Assembly (NCBI GenBank): GCA_025457615.1
Contig: JALOTZ010000004.1
Location: 1-64,000, forward strand
Length of the DNA stretch: 64,000 nt
Source: Verrucomicrobiota bacterium
Lineage (GTDB): Bacteria; Verrucomicrobiota; Verrucomicrobiia; Limisphaerales; DSYF01
Direction of reading: 5' to 3'
Shown here piece after piece: positions 1 through 9,400 of the stretch. Within the stretch, counting starts at the first letter, position 1, and each line of letters begins with the position of its first letter. The position numbers and the translations under genes were made by a program. The notes under the pieces are model-generated. The model worked only from the letters and a program-made list of their open reading frames with translations, was not told the DNA's origin and searched no databases.

Positions 1-522
1 AAGTTCATGATCGGTCCTTCGGTTGATTGCCCCGGGCGAACATCCCACTCCTTGTCCGGTGCTGGGTTTCTGCCGTCGTTTCTCCCACCCGCCTCCTCCT
101 TTGTCTCACCCGATTTTGCCGATCTTTGACCGTCGGTTGCCCTGGATAAAGGACGAACGGCGTGGCTGCTGTTCTCGCATGGATCGGCTGCGGAGGGTTG
201 TGGTGAAGGGGGCTGTCGTGGTCCGGGCGCCAAAAGAAAGCCTCCTCGGGTCGGATCCTGCACCTCGGTTCAGGAGTAGAATTCTCCAAGGCAGGATTTC
301 GCGCACTGAAACCCTGGCACCGTAGCCGCCGCACGTCAGTCGGCGCCATTGTCCCGAATTGGACGTCGCCCTCAGCCATTCGGGCACCTCTGCGCTCTCG
401 GAGCAGGAGATCAGCGCGGACTCACGTCCACGGCTACGATGTTCAGGGGGAGCCTCGACGGAGATTGGCCTGTCGCGGAGATTGGCCTTGCGCGAAGCGC
501 GCTCAGCGCGTAGCAGGACGGC
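1..522. other. Leading region without a supported gene
   Basis: I find no convincing protein gene here; open frames on both strands have arbitrary composition. A segment at 413-460 matches copies near 28.1 and 63.5 kb (listed separately). A 12-bp direct repeat (GGAGATTGGCCT) occurs at 460-471 and 478-489. The reverse strand around 340-395 has a short tRNA-Ser-like stretch, but no full cloverleaf can be drawn. The window may start inside an intergenic region. Confidence 0.5.
413..460 (+). repeat. Dispersed repeat R3, copy 1
   Basis: This roughly 48-bp segment starts GCGCGGACTCACGTCCACGG and ends TCAGGGGGAGCCTCGACG. The first half recurs at 28095-28135 and 63472-63520. The last 18 bases (443-460) recur exactly at 39683-39700. 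The start can fold as a short hairpin (GCGGAC/GTCCGC in the 28.1-kb copy). It is intergenic in all cases. Function unknown. Confidence 0.55.
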
Positions 523-1050
523 ATGCTTGCTTCCCTGGTGATGACCGTGATGGCTCCCGACCGTCCGGGTTTGGTGGAGGCGTTGTCCAGCGTGATCGCG
601 GACCACGAAGGCAGTTGGCTCGAGAGCCGGATGTCGCGCCTGGGCGGCCAGTTTGCCGGCATCCTGCGGATCCAACTGCCGTCCGGCCGAACCGCGCGTT
701 TCCTCGATTGTCTGCGGTCACTCGAAGGCCAGGGACTCAAGGTGGTGGTGCATGAGGATACCCGCCGCGGTCCGGTCGGTGGCGAGTTGCGCGTGCTCGA
801 GGTGGTGGGGCACGACCGGCCGGGGATTGTCCGGCAGATCTCGCACGCGCTGGCGCAGCACGGGGTGAATGTCGAGGACCTGTCCTCCGAGGTTTGCAGC
901 GCGGCGATGTCCGGCGAACTCCTCTTCAAGGCCCGCGCCAAGGTGCTCCTGCCTGCCGGCTGCAATCCCGAGGCGCTTCAAAGGGACTTGGAACGCATCG
1001 CTTCGGACTTGATTGTTGATCTGAGCTTCGTGAAGCCGACCGAGGGGTGA
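523..1050 (+). CDS. GcvR-like tandem ACT-domain regulatory protein
   Basis: This 175-residue protein has two ACT domains. The first covers residues 3-75 and begins VMTVMAPDRPGLVEAL. The second covers about 85-165 and begins LEVVGHDRPGIVRQI, with the ligand-loop signature DRPG in both. The layout and length match the GcvR family (glycine cleavage system repressor-like proteins), which act by ligand or protein binding and have no DNA-binding domain of their own. No gcv genes are nearby, so the target pathway is unknown. The gene stands alone and converges with the kinase-like gene on the opposite strand. Confidence 0.8.
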   Translation: MLASLVMTVMAPDRPGLVEALSSVIADHEGSWLESRMSRLGGQFAGILRIQLPSGRTARFLDCLRSLEGQGLKVVVHEDTRRGPVGGELRVLEVVGHDRPGIVRQISHALAQHGVNVEDLSSEVCSAAMSGELLFKARAKVLLPAGCNPEALQRDLERIASDLIVDLSFVKPTEG

Positions 1051-1062
1051 TTCGGCGGGCGT

Positions 1063-1236
1063 TCAATACCGTCGCAGGCGCAGCCGCATGAATTGGGGTG
1101 CGGGTCCGCTGGCCGGTGCCAGGGCGCGCACCGTAATCCGCTCGACCGCCCCCTCGTTCTGCACCTGTTCTCGAGGTTTGAGCACGGGCTCATCGATGGC
1201 GACATCAACGGCGCGTTCGCCGCGCGCCCTTCCGTG
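1063..1236 (-). other. In-frame open extension after the stop of the kinase-like gene
   Basis: After the TGA at 1237-1239 the same reverse-strand frame stays open for another 57 codons to a TGA at 1063-1065. The end reads ITVRALAPASGPAPQFMRLR and then LRRY, which resembles the RLR-type C-termini of many secreted verrucomicrobial proteins. It has no start of its own. It may be a remnant of another gene's 3' end or chance openness in GC-rich DNA; readthrough is the least likely explanation. Confidence 0.3.
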
Positions 1237-3009
1237 TCAGTGAGTCGGGGCCCGGCGTAACAACTCCAGATTGCACAACCGGACATCCGCCTCCCCTTGG
1301 GCATCCCGGACCAGTCGTCGCTGGCGGTCGAAGGTCAACAGGAGGTGGTCTGGCTTGGGGTTGAGGTCCTCGAACCCCGCCTGGGCCAGCCGGTTGGCCA
1401 TGACGCGGAGGAGATCGATCACTTGGTCCTTGGTTATGAGGTTCCGCCGCCAGGCATGAACGGCGTTGATGGCCCAAGTGCCGTTCTGGAGGTCTTCGGT
1501 CGAGTTCCGCTCGAGCCGCTTCCAGTAGCCCCAGAGCGTGATGTAGTCGTATCCCGGACAAACGGCCGGCTCTTCGCCGGGTGTCTTGAGGTCCGCCAGG
1601 GCGTCGTAGCGGCGAGGATCTGCCGGCGGGGCGCTGGCTTCGTTCAGATTGCCGGTCCGGTAGATGGCCCGCGGATGCACGGTTTGGATTCCGCTCTTGT
1701 TCAATTCCATAGCGAACGCGATTTCCTCGAATGGGCTGTTGAATCCGTAGTCCCGCGCGCGCTGGGCGTGTCCGTTGCGTGCTTTGGACCAAGGCCACTC
1801 CCCCAGACGCGACACTTTCCAGACCAGATTGATGTTGTCCTTGGTGCGGGTGGAAAACACCTGGTTGTGCGCGGACAGGGCCCGCTTGGGGGTGCGGCGC
1901 CAGCGTTCGGGCAGAAAGTAGTGAAACAACTCGGGGTTGCGACCGACCACCCAGAGGGAACCCCCGGTGCTTTCGGCGTGGCCGAACAGGTAGTCCACGC
2001 CCAGCAAGCAGGTGTTCCGCAGGTGCGCGGGCAGGGGATGGCTGGCATCGAAGTCGAACGGATGCGCCACCTCTTTGAGATAGCGGCGGCGGATGGCGCC
2101 GCGCACGGCGGCCTCATGCTCGGGTGTGCGCTCGAGCAACTCATAATCAACCAGGGCATAGGCGAACTGGCCGGTCCGTTCCCGCAGCAGGGTGCGGTTG
2201 GCCTTGGGCCGCAGGATCACATGCGCGGGTTTCATGTCCATCACCCGGTAGCCGCGCTGCGCCAGTTCATGCATGACCACTCCGCTGGTGTGCGAGAGAA
2301 AATGATCCCGGTGTTGAGCATCGAGTCCGAACGCCTGCGCCACCTCCACCGCATCCCGTCCTTTCACCCACCGAAACAACACGAGGTACTGGCGGAGGAT
2401 GTCAATCTCGACCCCGGGATGCCGTGCGATCTTGGCCTTGATCTTGTCTTCGGATCGCCCGGTCTGCCACAGCTGCATCCGCTTGGAGGGCACGTAGATG
2501 GCGAGGGGCTGCTGGGTGCGAATGCGAATGCCGCGTGGTCCGGCCAATCCCTTGCGCAACTCCATCAGGATCGAGAACTCCTCGAAGGGGCTGTTGAACT
2601 CGGCATTGACAAACTTGGTGATCGTGAAGGTATCCATCGGAATCACCTCCCCGACCCGCGACCACTTGACGACCAGGTCCAGCGACCGGTTGTTCACCGG
2701 CCGGGTGGGCACGCGGTAGATCGTGCTCGTGCCTTCCAGCCGCTCCCGTTTGGATGCGAACCAGTCGCGCGCGAACCAGTTTTCCGGCAGCAACTGCCGC
2801 CAGAAAGGGACGCCGAACGCCGTCAGAAACAGATCCCCGCCCTCGGAAGTCTTCAGGTGAACGTAATCCACCCCCAGAAAATTCAGGGTCTGGGAGTCGG
2901 CCGGCAGGTCTTCGGGCAGACAGATCGGGCGGCCCACCCGCGCCTCCTCGCGGAGTTCCTGCTCCGCCACCGCCACCATCAGGGGGGTTGACTTCGCCAT
3001 GGGGGCCAT
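1237..3009 (-). CDS. Tandem-duplicated kinase-like protein of unknown function
   Basis: This 590-residue protein consists of two homologous halves, about 45-300 and 335-590. Matching blocks are LGVDYVHL/LGVDYLFG, LVVKWSRVGE/LVWKVSRLGE, FNSPFEEFSILMEL/FNSPFEEIAFAMEL, VMDMKPAHVIL/DLNPKPDHLLL and ALVDYELLERTPEH/RLCNLELLRRAPTH. The blocks look like the beta-3 lysine (K115, K398), the alpha-C glutamate, a catalytic loop of the D-x-K-P type (D258) and a DFG-like DYE (D288). In the second half the last aspartate is N580, so that copy is probably inactive. No signal peptide is seen. A kinase-fold assignment is inference from the motif order. A start at codon 4 is equally possible. Confidence 0.55.
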   Translation of the reverse strand: MAPMAKSTPLMVAVAEQELREEARVGRPICLPEDLPADSQTLNFLGVDYVHLKTSEGGDLFLTAFGVPFWRQLLPENWFARDWFASKRERLEGTSTIYRVPTRPVNNRSLDLVVKWSRVGEVIPMDTFTITKFVNAEFNSPFEEFSILMELRKGLAGPRGIRIRTQQPLAIYVPSKRMQLWQTGRSEDKIKAKIARHPGVEIDILRQYLVLFRWVKGRDAVEVAQAFGLDAQHRDHFLSHTSGVVMHELAQRGYRVMDMKPAHVILRPKANRTLLRERTGQFAYALVDYELLERTPEHEAAVRGAIRRRYLKEVAHPFDFDASHPLPAHLRNTCLLGVDYLFGHAESTGGSLWVVGRNPELFHYFLPERWRRTPKRALSAHNQVFSTRTKDNINLVWKVSRLGEWPWSKARNGHAQRARDYGFNSPFEEIAFAMELNKSGIQTVHPRAIYRTGNLNEASAPPADPRRYDALADLKTPGEEPAVCPGYDYITLWGYWKRLERNSTEDLQNGTWAINAVHAWRRNLITKDQVIDLLRVMANRLAQAGFEDLNPKPDHLLLTFDRQRRLVRDAQGEADVRLCNLELLRRAPTH

Positions 3010-3039
3010 GAGGCGAAGATAACCGAGACTGAACCAGGT

Positions 3040-4569
3040 TCAATCCGGCGTTTTCCTCGCTTCACCCGGGTTCCCGGACGGGTCTGCCGGCTGGAACCGA
3101 AACAACTGGGCTGCATGGCCGGCGACATCCAGGAACAAGCCGGCCTCCCGCATCTCATGGGAGGCGCGCCGCCAATGTTCGTCGCCCAGCAGGTCCACGA
3201 GATCCCAGCCTTTCGGATCAGCGGGCAAGCCGTGTATCGCCACCCGGCACTGGCTGCGATGGGGGGCGAGGTTGACCACCGCCAGGGCGAATCGGGTCTT
3301 CACATCGCCCCAGCGAACCAACACCAGGTTCTCCCACGTGGGGTTGTCCGGCCAGGCCGCCTGGGGTTGAAGCAGGCATCCTTCGCCATTGCCGACCCCG
3401 GCGGACTGGAGTGCCGCCAGCAGGCGCGCATACATGGCTCGAACCTCGGGGTTCACGGGCTCGGGCTTTCGGCGAATCAACTGAACCGGCGTCCGCACCG
3501 TGGCGCCGCCGGTCTGGCCATCATGCAGAAAGCGCATTCCGGGCAAGGCCAGCACCAGCAAGGCGGCTGCCCGATGCGCCGCCAGGCCCAACACGGAGGC
3601 CACCCGCTCCTCATCGTGATTTTCGAGAAAGTGCACGGACTGGCGGAGGTATCCCGCCGACTTTGATTGCAGATGCCGGACCGCCTCCACGGCGCGGGCA
3701 CCCAGCAGGTGATCGGTCAGGCCCTTGTCGTAGGTGTAATCGAACCCCAACTCCTGCAGACGCCCCTCGAGCCCCCAGTAGGCCTCGCCCATGACAAGAA
3801 ATTCCGGATGCACGGCTCTCACACTCGCGATCGCCCCCGGCCAGAATTCTTCCCGGGACAGCGCCGCGCCTGACCCGGTTGGCGGGAAATCGCGCCAAGT
3901 CTGCTCGAACACCTCCCGCAGCAGCAGCATGGCCATGTCGCACCGCACGCCATCACACTGCCCGGCAATTCGCAGCCATTGGTCTCGCATGGCCTGGTGA
4001 ACCGCTGTCAGCCGGTAATCCAACTGCACGGTGTCGTCCCAGGGCGGAAAGTAGGGATCCTTTCCATGCACGATCCAGCGGCGGCCCTTCGCGGTTTCGC
4101 AGGGGAAGGCATACGGATGCGGCGAGGTGCTTTGGACAAAGTAATCCGGGCTGGCCTGGACCCAGGGATGATCGAGTCCGAGGTGGTTGGGCACGAAATC
4201 GAGGATCAACTTCAGGCCGCGACGGTGGAGTTGTTGGCGAAACATCTGCAGACCTGCCTCGCCCCCGACGGCGTCGGAAACCTGGTAACGCGCGATGGCG
4301 TATGGCGAACCGGCGACATCCCCCTCCCGCCAGTCGGGCAGCGCGTGGTTGAACACTTCGCGCAACCCGGCATGCGCCAGGGCCCGGCCGCGGCTGTGCG
4401 GTCCGGTGGCCCAGACTCCCATCAACCAGATGTGCGTCAGGCCCATGGCCGCCCAGTCCTCCACCAGGGAGTCCGGCACGGAGGCCAGGGTGCAGTCCTG
4501 GCCGCCGTGCGAGGGCAGTTCCCGCAACCAGCAGCGGGTGTTGAGTTCGAGCAGGAAGGGCTGATTCAT
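3040..4569 (-). CDS. GH13 alpha-amylase-family glycosidase
   Basis: This 509-residue GH13 protein probably acts on alpha-glucans or a related alpha-glucoside; the substrate is not clear. It opens with LLELNTRCWL, typical of one GH13 subgroup. The barrel motifs are FVPNHLG (conserved region I), CDGVRCDMA with the nucleophile D211, VMGEAYWG with the acid/base E262, and LENHDEERV with the third acid D319. A beta-rich C-domain follows. No signal peptide is visible, so it is probably cytoplasmic. I chose the ATG at 4569 because family similarity begins right after it; an upstream in-frame ATG at 4596 would add nine unrelated residues. The gene follows no clear operon. Confidence 0.85.
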   Translation of the reverse strand: MNQPFLLELNTRCWLRELPSHGGQDCTLASVPDSLVEDWAAMGLTHIWLMGVWATGPHSRGRALAHAGLREVFNHALPDWREGDVAGSPYAIARYQVSDAVGGEAGLQMFRQQLHRRGLKLILDFVPNHLGLDHPWVQASPDYFVQSTSPHPYAFPCETAKGRRWIVHGKDPYFPPWDDTVQLDYRLTAVHQAMRDQWLRIAGQCDGVRCDMAMLLLREVFEQTWRDFPPTGSGAALSREEFWPGAIASVRAVHPEFLVMGEAYWGLEGRLQELGFDYTYDKGLTDHLLGARAVEAVRHLQSKSAGYLRQSVHFLENHDEERVASVLGLAAHRAAALLVLALPGMRFLHDGQTGGATVRTPVQLIRRKPEPVNPEVRAMYARLLAALQSAGVGNGEGCLLQPQAAWPDNPTWENLVLVRWGDVKTRFALAVVNLAPHRSQCRVAIHGLPADPKGWDLVDLLGDEHWRRASHEMREAGLFLDVAGHAAQLFRFQPADPSGNPGEARKTPD

Positions 4570-4685
4570 GCCAGCGGAACGGAACGGCGTCCGCAATGAT
4601 TCGTCGGGATTCGGCAGCGATTACGGGCTTGTCTCATGGAGAACCCATGGTGGCCAGACCCGTTCGGTCGTGCTAGCGTAATTCC

Positions 4686-4970
4686 ATGAGTTCTGCCGAT
4701 ATCCGGCGCCGCTGGTGGGGGGTGGTGTGCCTGGGCGGGGCGATCTTGATGGTGGTGTGGGGGAACTTCTTTATTCCCCAATCCTGGCCGCCGGAGGGGC
4801 AAATGGTTTTCTGGCTCATCTGCCTGGGGTTCACGCTGGCCGCCATCCTGGTCGCCTGTACAGACCTCGTCGCCTTGCGACGGCAGACCCGCGCCGAGAG
4901 ACGGGCTTTGTTCGAGCAGACCCTGCACGCCATCGAGGAGGAAACGGCGCACGCCGCCTCCCGGCACTGA
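4686..4970 (+). CDS. Small two-helix membrane protein
   Basis: This 94-residue protein has two hydrophobic segments, about residues 10-30 (VVCLGGAILMVVWGNFF) and 38-62 (MVFWLICLGFTLAAILVACT). A charged C-terminal helix follows, rich in Arg and Glu. I do not recognise the family. It is co-directional with the SirB1-like gene 80 bp downstream and divergent from the GH13 gene. The composition and the hydrophobic pattern make it a credible real gene. Confidence 0.6.
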   Translation: MSSADIRRRWWGVVCLGGAILMVVWGNFFIPQSWPPEGQMVFWLICLGFTLAAILVACTDLVALRRQTRAERRALFEQTLHAIEEETAHAASRH

Positions 4971-5052
4971 CCCCGTCCCCCCGGGGTGGGTATTCTCCGG
5001 AATTGTTTTTCTGTAGAATTTATGCTTGGATGCGCGCGTCAAAGGGCTGCCG

Positions 5053-5973
5053 ATGCAGGCCATCACCTCCATCCAGTCGATCGATACACTCTCGGACGGA
5101 CAGCGTTCCGCTTTGGTTCGCCTGCTGGCCGATGATGATCCGGAGGTCTTTCGGCAGATTCATGAGACTATTCTGGCCCAGGGACCGGCAGCACGTGTCT
5201 GGCTCGAAGCGCATCGTCTGAGTGAGGATGCCCGCACCCGGCGCCGGGTTCGCAGCCTGATCGAGAAGCTGGACGCTGACGCTGCCGACAACGCGTTCCT
5301 GGGTTTCTGCCTGACTCGGGGGGTGCAACTGGACGTGGAAGAGGGCCTGTGGCTGCTGGCCCGCACCCGTTATCCGGACATCCATCTGGAAGCCTACCGC
5401 GCGCTTCTGGACGGTTATGCGGAGGAGGCCCGCAGCCGGGTGGGCGACCTCACCTCGACGCACCGTGTCCTGGGAACTTTGAACCGGTTTTTGTTCATCC
5501 AGCTCGGCTTTCGCGGCAACAACCAGGAGTATTACGATCCGGACAACAGCTACCTCAACCGCGTGATGGATCGGCGCACCGGCAATCCGATCAGCCTCAG
5601 TGCGCTTTACCTCGCCGTCTGCCGGCGGTTGCAGTTGCCGGTGGCGGGTGTCGGGTTGCCCGGCCATTTTCTGTGCCGCTACCAGGACGCCACCCACGAG
5701 ATCTATGTGGACCCCTTCAACGGCGGACGGTTTCTGACCCGGACCGATTGCGTGCACCAGCTGGTGCGGGCGAATTGCAGTTTGCGCGAGGATTACCTGG
5801 GCCCGATCAGCCCGTGGCGGATGCTGCTCCGGGCGGTCAACAACCTCCATCAGATCTACCAGCAGCGGGGGGAAACAGAGCACTCGCTGCGCATGAAGCG
5901 TTACCTGCTGGCCCTCACCAAGGGCCCGTCCCGGGTTTGGCCCGGGTCTCCGAAGCGCACCCCCGACCGGTAG
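5053..5973 (+). CDS. SirB1/transglutaminase-like domain protein
   Basis: This 306-residue protein matches the SirB1/Transglut_core2 family. The core contains the characteristic stretch NQEYYDPDNSYLNRVMDRRTG followed by NPISLSALYLAVCRRL, with the family cysteine, then GLPGHFLCRY and IYVDPFNGGRFLT, which supply the conserved His and Asp. A helical N-terminus (about 150 residues) resembles HEAT-like repeats. The biochemical role of this family is unproven. The ATG at 5053 is preceded by AAAGGG at a 6-nt spacing, which favours it over an upstream TTG at 5026. The tail after about residue 290 (TKGPSRVWPGSPKRTPDR) is low-complexity. Confidence 0.8.
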   Translation: MQAITSIQSIDTLSDGQRSALVRLLADDDPEVFRQIHETILAQGPAARVWLEAHRLSEDARTRRRVRSLIEKLDADAADNAFLGFCLTRGVQLDVEEGLWLLARTRYPDIHLEAYRALLDGYAEEARSRVGDLTSTHRVLGTLNRFLFIQLGFRGNNQEYYDPDNSYLNRVMDRRTGNPISLSALYLAVCRRLQLPVAGVGLPGHFLCRYQDATHEIYVDPFNGGRFLTRTDCVHQLVRANCSLREDYLGPISPWRMLLRAVNNLHQIYQQRGETEHSLRMKRYLLALTKGPSRVWPGSPKRTPDR

Positions 5974-6160
5974 GGAATGGATGTTGTCGTCCTGAGCCGT
6001 TGGCCTCCTTCTCCTTGTCGAATCCCGAGCGAGCTGGGTTGAGGCCGTGGATGATGGGAAAGAAGGAGAAAGATCAGGCGCTGATTGGAAAGCGCGGCTG
6101 GGCGTCCGAGGTTCCCGCTCCTCCGCGCCGTTGTGCCCGCCGGCCCACCCCCAAGCGGGT
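5974..6160. other. Intergenic stretch before repeat R1-A
   Basis: No gene is supported between the SirB1-like stop and the repeat that begins near 6161. No terminator hairpin with a T-run was seen. Together with the repeat this makes a 427-bp gap before the metalloprotease gene. Confidence 0.5.
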
Positions 6161-6318
6161 GCATATTGACATTGTCCTCGAACGCACTTCTGGCCGGGGC
6201 GCGGCATTCATGCGGCTTCAGCATTCACAAGTCCGCGGAGCAAGCGCTTCGTCGCGTGCCCTGCGGACGTTGAAGCGGGCCTGAAGGTCGCGCTCCGGGG
6301 ACGGTGGCCAGATGCACC
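6161..6318 (+). repeat. Dispersed ~150-bp repeat R1, copy A
   Basis: This copy is nearly collinear with one at 31598-31764 and, inverted, one at 11885-12038. The 20-base core TCTGGCCGGGGCGCGGCATT is identical in all three (here 6189-6208). It is followed by CAGCATTC, a variable middle, and a hairpin near the 3' end (GCGGGCCTGAAGGTCGC here, with a G bulge and a G-T pair). No open frame is conserved between copies, so it is probably a non-coding, possibly structured element. Confidence 0.75.
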
Positions 6319-6400
6319 CCCCACGCCGGTCCCCGGCAGCGCGCTGGCGCTCGGGCGGAGGCTATGCTAGTGTGGCCGCCTTATTATCGCATTAAGACCA

Positions 6401-9400
6401 GTGATCTCGCAGGAACAGAGTTGGTTGAGACGGCTGAGGCAGGGTGCGGCGCTGGCCGGGCTCTTTCTGCTTTCAAGCTGGGTCGCGGCCGCGTCCGAGC
6501 CGCCAGCCTCCCCCGGCGATCCCGGTTGGCAGGCGGTGATCGAACGGCCGGGGCTTTCGAGCGAGCTACGGGTGGGAGCCGAGTTCGCGGCGCGGCACCT
6601 GCCGGTGGCCCTGTTCCACTCACTGCCGGCGAATTACCAGGACACGCTGCTGCGCTACGCGGCGCAGCACAGCCAGGGCCAGCCGTCCCTGGTGATCTGC
6701 TGGGAACAGAACACGCCGGACATGATCGCGAAGCCCTTCCTGGAAATCGAGCAGGCCGGCAAAGCAATCAAACAGAGGCGTCAGTCACCGCAGAACGTGC
6801 CCGTGGGCACCGCGTTCCAGGCCAGTGACACCGACCACTGGTCGCGCACCGCGGTGAATGGCAGCAGCCAGAATGTCCAGGGCCTCCCCATCACGCTGAC
6901 GTGGAGCATCGTTCCGGACGGCACCGTCATTCCCGGCGGTGCAGTGGGTGGGGAAGGATCCAACGAACCCAGCAACCTTCGCGCCTGGCTGGCCGCGATT
7001 TATGGCGGCAACGCCACAGGACCGGCAGCCAGCCAGCCCTGGTTCCCCATCTTCCAAGCCGTGTTCGACAACATCGCCGCCAAGACCGGCGTCCGGTATG
7101 TCTATGAACCCAACGACGACGGGGTCACCTTGAGCAGTTTCTCCAGCAGCCAAGGTCTCGTGGGCGTGCGGGGCGATGTCCGGATCAGCGGCCACCGGCT
7201 TGACGGCAACAACAACGTGCTGGCTTACAACTATTTTCCCGACCACAGCGACATGGTGCTTGATACGTCGGACAGTTTCTACAACAACACGGCCAACAAC
7301 TCGCGCGGGTTACGCAACGTGATCGAGCACGAACACGGGCATGGACTCGGATTGGCCCACGTGTGCCCGGTCAACAGCACCAAGCTCATGGAGCCCTATA
7401 TCAACCTGGGTTTTGTCGGCATCCAGTTCGACGACCTCTTCACCATGCAACGGCTCTACGGGGATTTCCTGGAAATGAACGGGGCGAGCCGCAGCAACGA
7501 TACCTTCGCCGCCGCCACGCCCATCCAGGTGCCGGAGGGCGGCGGCTATGGGGCGGAGTGGCTGGGCATCGACGACAACACGGACACTGACTATTTCAGT
7601 TTCACTGCTCCCGCGGGCAGTCAACTGACCGTGCGGGTGTCGCCGAGCACCGCGAGTTACCTGGAGGGCGCGCAAAACCCGGACGGAAGTTGCACCGGGG
7701 GTACGTTGTTCAACAGCAGCGCGCTCCAGAACCTGGGACTCACAGTGTTTGGGCCGGACCAGGCGACCGTGCTCGGCGTGGCTGCCAATCAACCCGCGGG
7801 CAGCCCGGAAGGCTTGCTCAACCTGCCCGTGGCGACTGGCGGAACTCACTACGTACGGGTGGTGGGGAGCGGAGCCAACTCGAACCAGCTCTACCGCCTG
7901 GAAATAGATGTCTTCTTGCTCCGCCTGGCCTCCGCCAGTGTGGTGGCCGAACTCTTCTCCGAAACGAACGGGGCGCCGGACCCGGGTGAAACGGTTCGCT
8001 TGCAGGTGACGCTGGAGAACGTCGGGCAACAGACGGCTCCGAACGTCCTCGCCACCTTGTCGGGGCCGGACGGGTTTCAGGGATTCGACGTTGCACGCGC
8101 CTATGGGGACATTGCGAGCGGAGGCAGCGCCAACGGCGAGTTCACCTTTGCGCTGGCTGGGACCTGCGGCGAGGTTTTCGGACTTTCACTCGCTGTTGCG
8201 GTCGAGGGCGCAAACTTGGCCGTGCTGCCGCTGACGGTGGGCCTCGGTGTCGAGGGCGTCCTGATCCAGGAAGACTTTGAAACCAACAGCAGCCCGCCTG
8301 CGGGATGGGGCAACAGCAAGACCGGCCAGGGCTCCCTTTGGTCCGTGGTCGATAGCCGCGTGAATCCAGGACTCCAATCGCTTTTTGCCGACGACTACCA
8401 GCACGCCGGCCAGTCCATCCTCACCACCCCGCCACTCCCGGTCGGTGAGATTCCGGGCAGGCTGCGATTCAACCACTTCTACAATACCCAGGCCGGAATC
8501 GACGGCTGCGTCCTGGAGATTCTGGTTGGCAGCAATGCCTGGACGGATATCGTCGCCGCTGGCGGAACCTTCTTGTCCGGGGCCTACAACGCCACGCTTG
8601 GCGCCAGCCAGAACCCGCTGGCTGGTCGTAGCGCCTGGTCCGGCACTGCGGGCGGACTGGTCGCAACCGAGGTGGATCTCCCCGCGGCGGCGGCCAACCA
8701 GTCCGTTCAGCTCCGCTGGATCATCGGGCACAACGAGAAGACGAGTGGAGACGGATGGTACCTCGAGGACATCCGTCTGAGCCTTTGGGCGTGCGCCAGC
8801 GGGATGCCGCTTCTGACCCTTTCCAGCACCGACACCTCGATGTCGGAGTATTCCAACGCCACCGACACCGCCGTGATCACCGTTTCAGCCGGGCTTCCGG
8901 TCGCTGCGCCTCTCGCGGTCCCCCTCCTGGCTGCCGGAAGCGCCAGCCCACTGCTTGACCTGACTGGTCTGGACAACCTGACACTCGCCGCGGGCAGCGC
9001 CAGCACCAGCCTGGTCCTCACGGCGATCAGCGATGGGTTGGTGGAAGGGAACGAGACCCTGATCCTCACCAGTCCGGACGCCACCGGCAGCGTGCTGGTC
9101 ACCGTCCTCGACACGCCCTACGGACAGTTGGCCAGCGCCCTTCTCGGCACGATCGGTCCGGTCAATCCCTTCGACGACTTTGACTCCGACAACTCGCTCA
9201 ATGTGGAAGAGCTTCTGTTCGGGAGCGACCTGGCGTCGGCGGATTCCTGGCCGCTGATTCACCTGCAGCCGGAAGGAAGCGGGTACAAACTCCCCGCGCT
9301 CATCGCTTCTTTGCCGGCTGGGATCACGGTGGAGGGAGAGTCTTCGACCGATCTTCTGAGCTGGGCGCCCCAGGAAGTCACAGTTCTTCCTGATGGTTTG

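Noticed and set aside
340-395. tRNA-Ser-like stretch on the minus strand
   Set aside because: GAGGTGCCCGAATGGCTGAG recalls a serine tRNA 5' half, but no anticodon arm, T arm or acceptor pairing can be completed.
1297-2991. 564-codon open frame on the plus strand
   Set aside because: It is antisense to the kinase-like gene, whose repeated motifs are clear. Its product has the skewed His/Gln/Gly composition of a GC-rich shadow frame.
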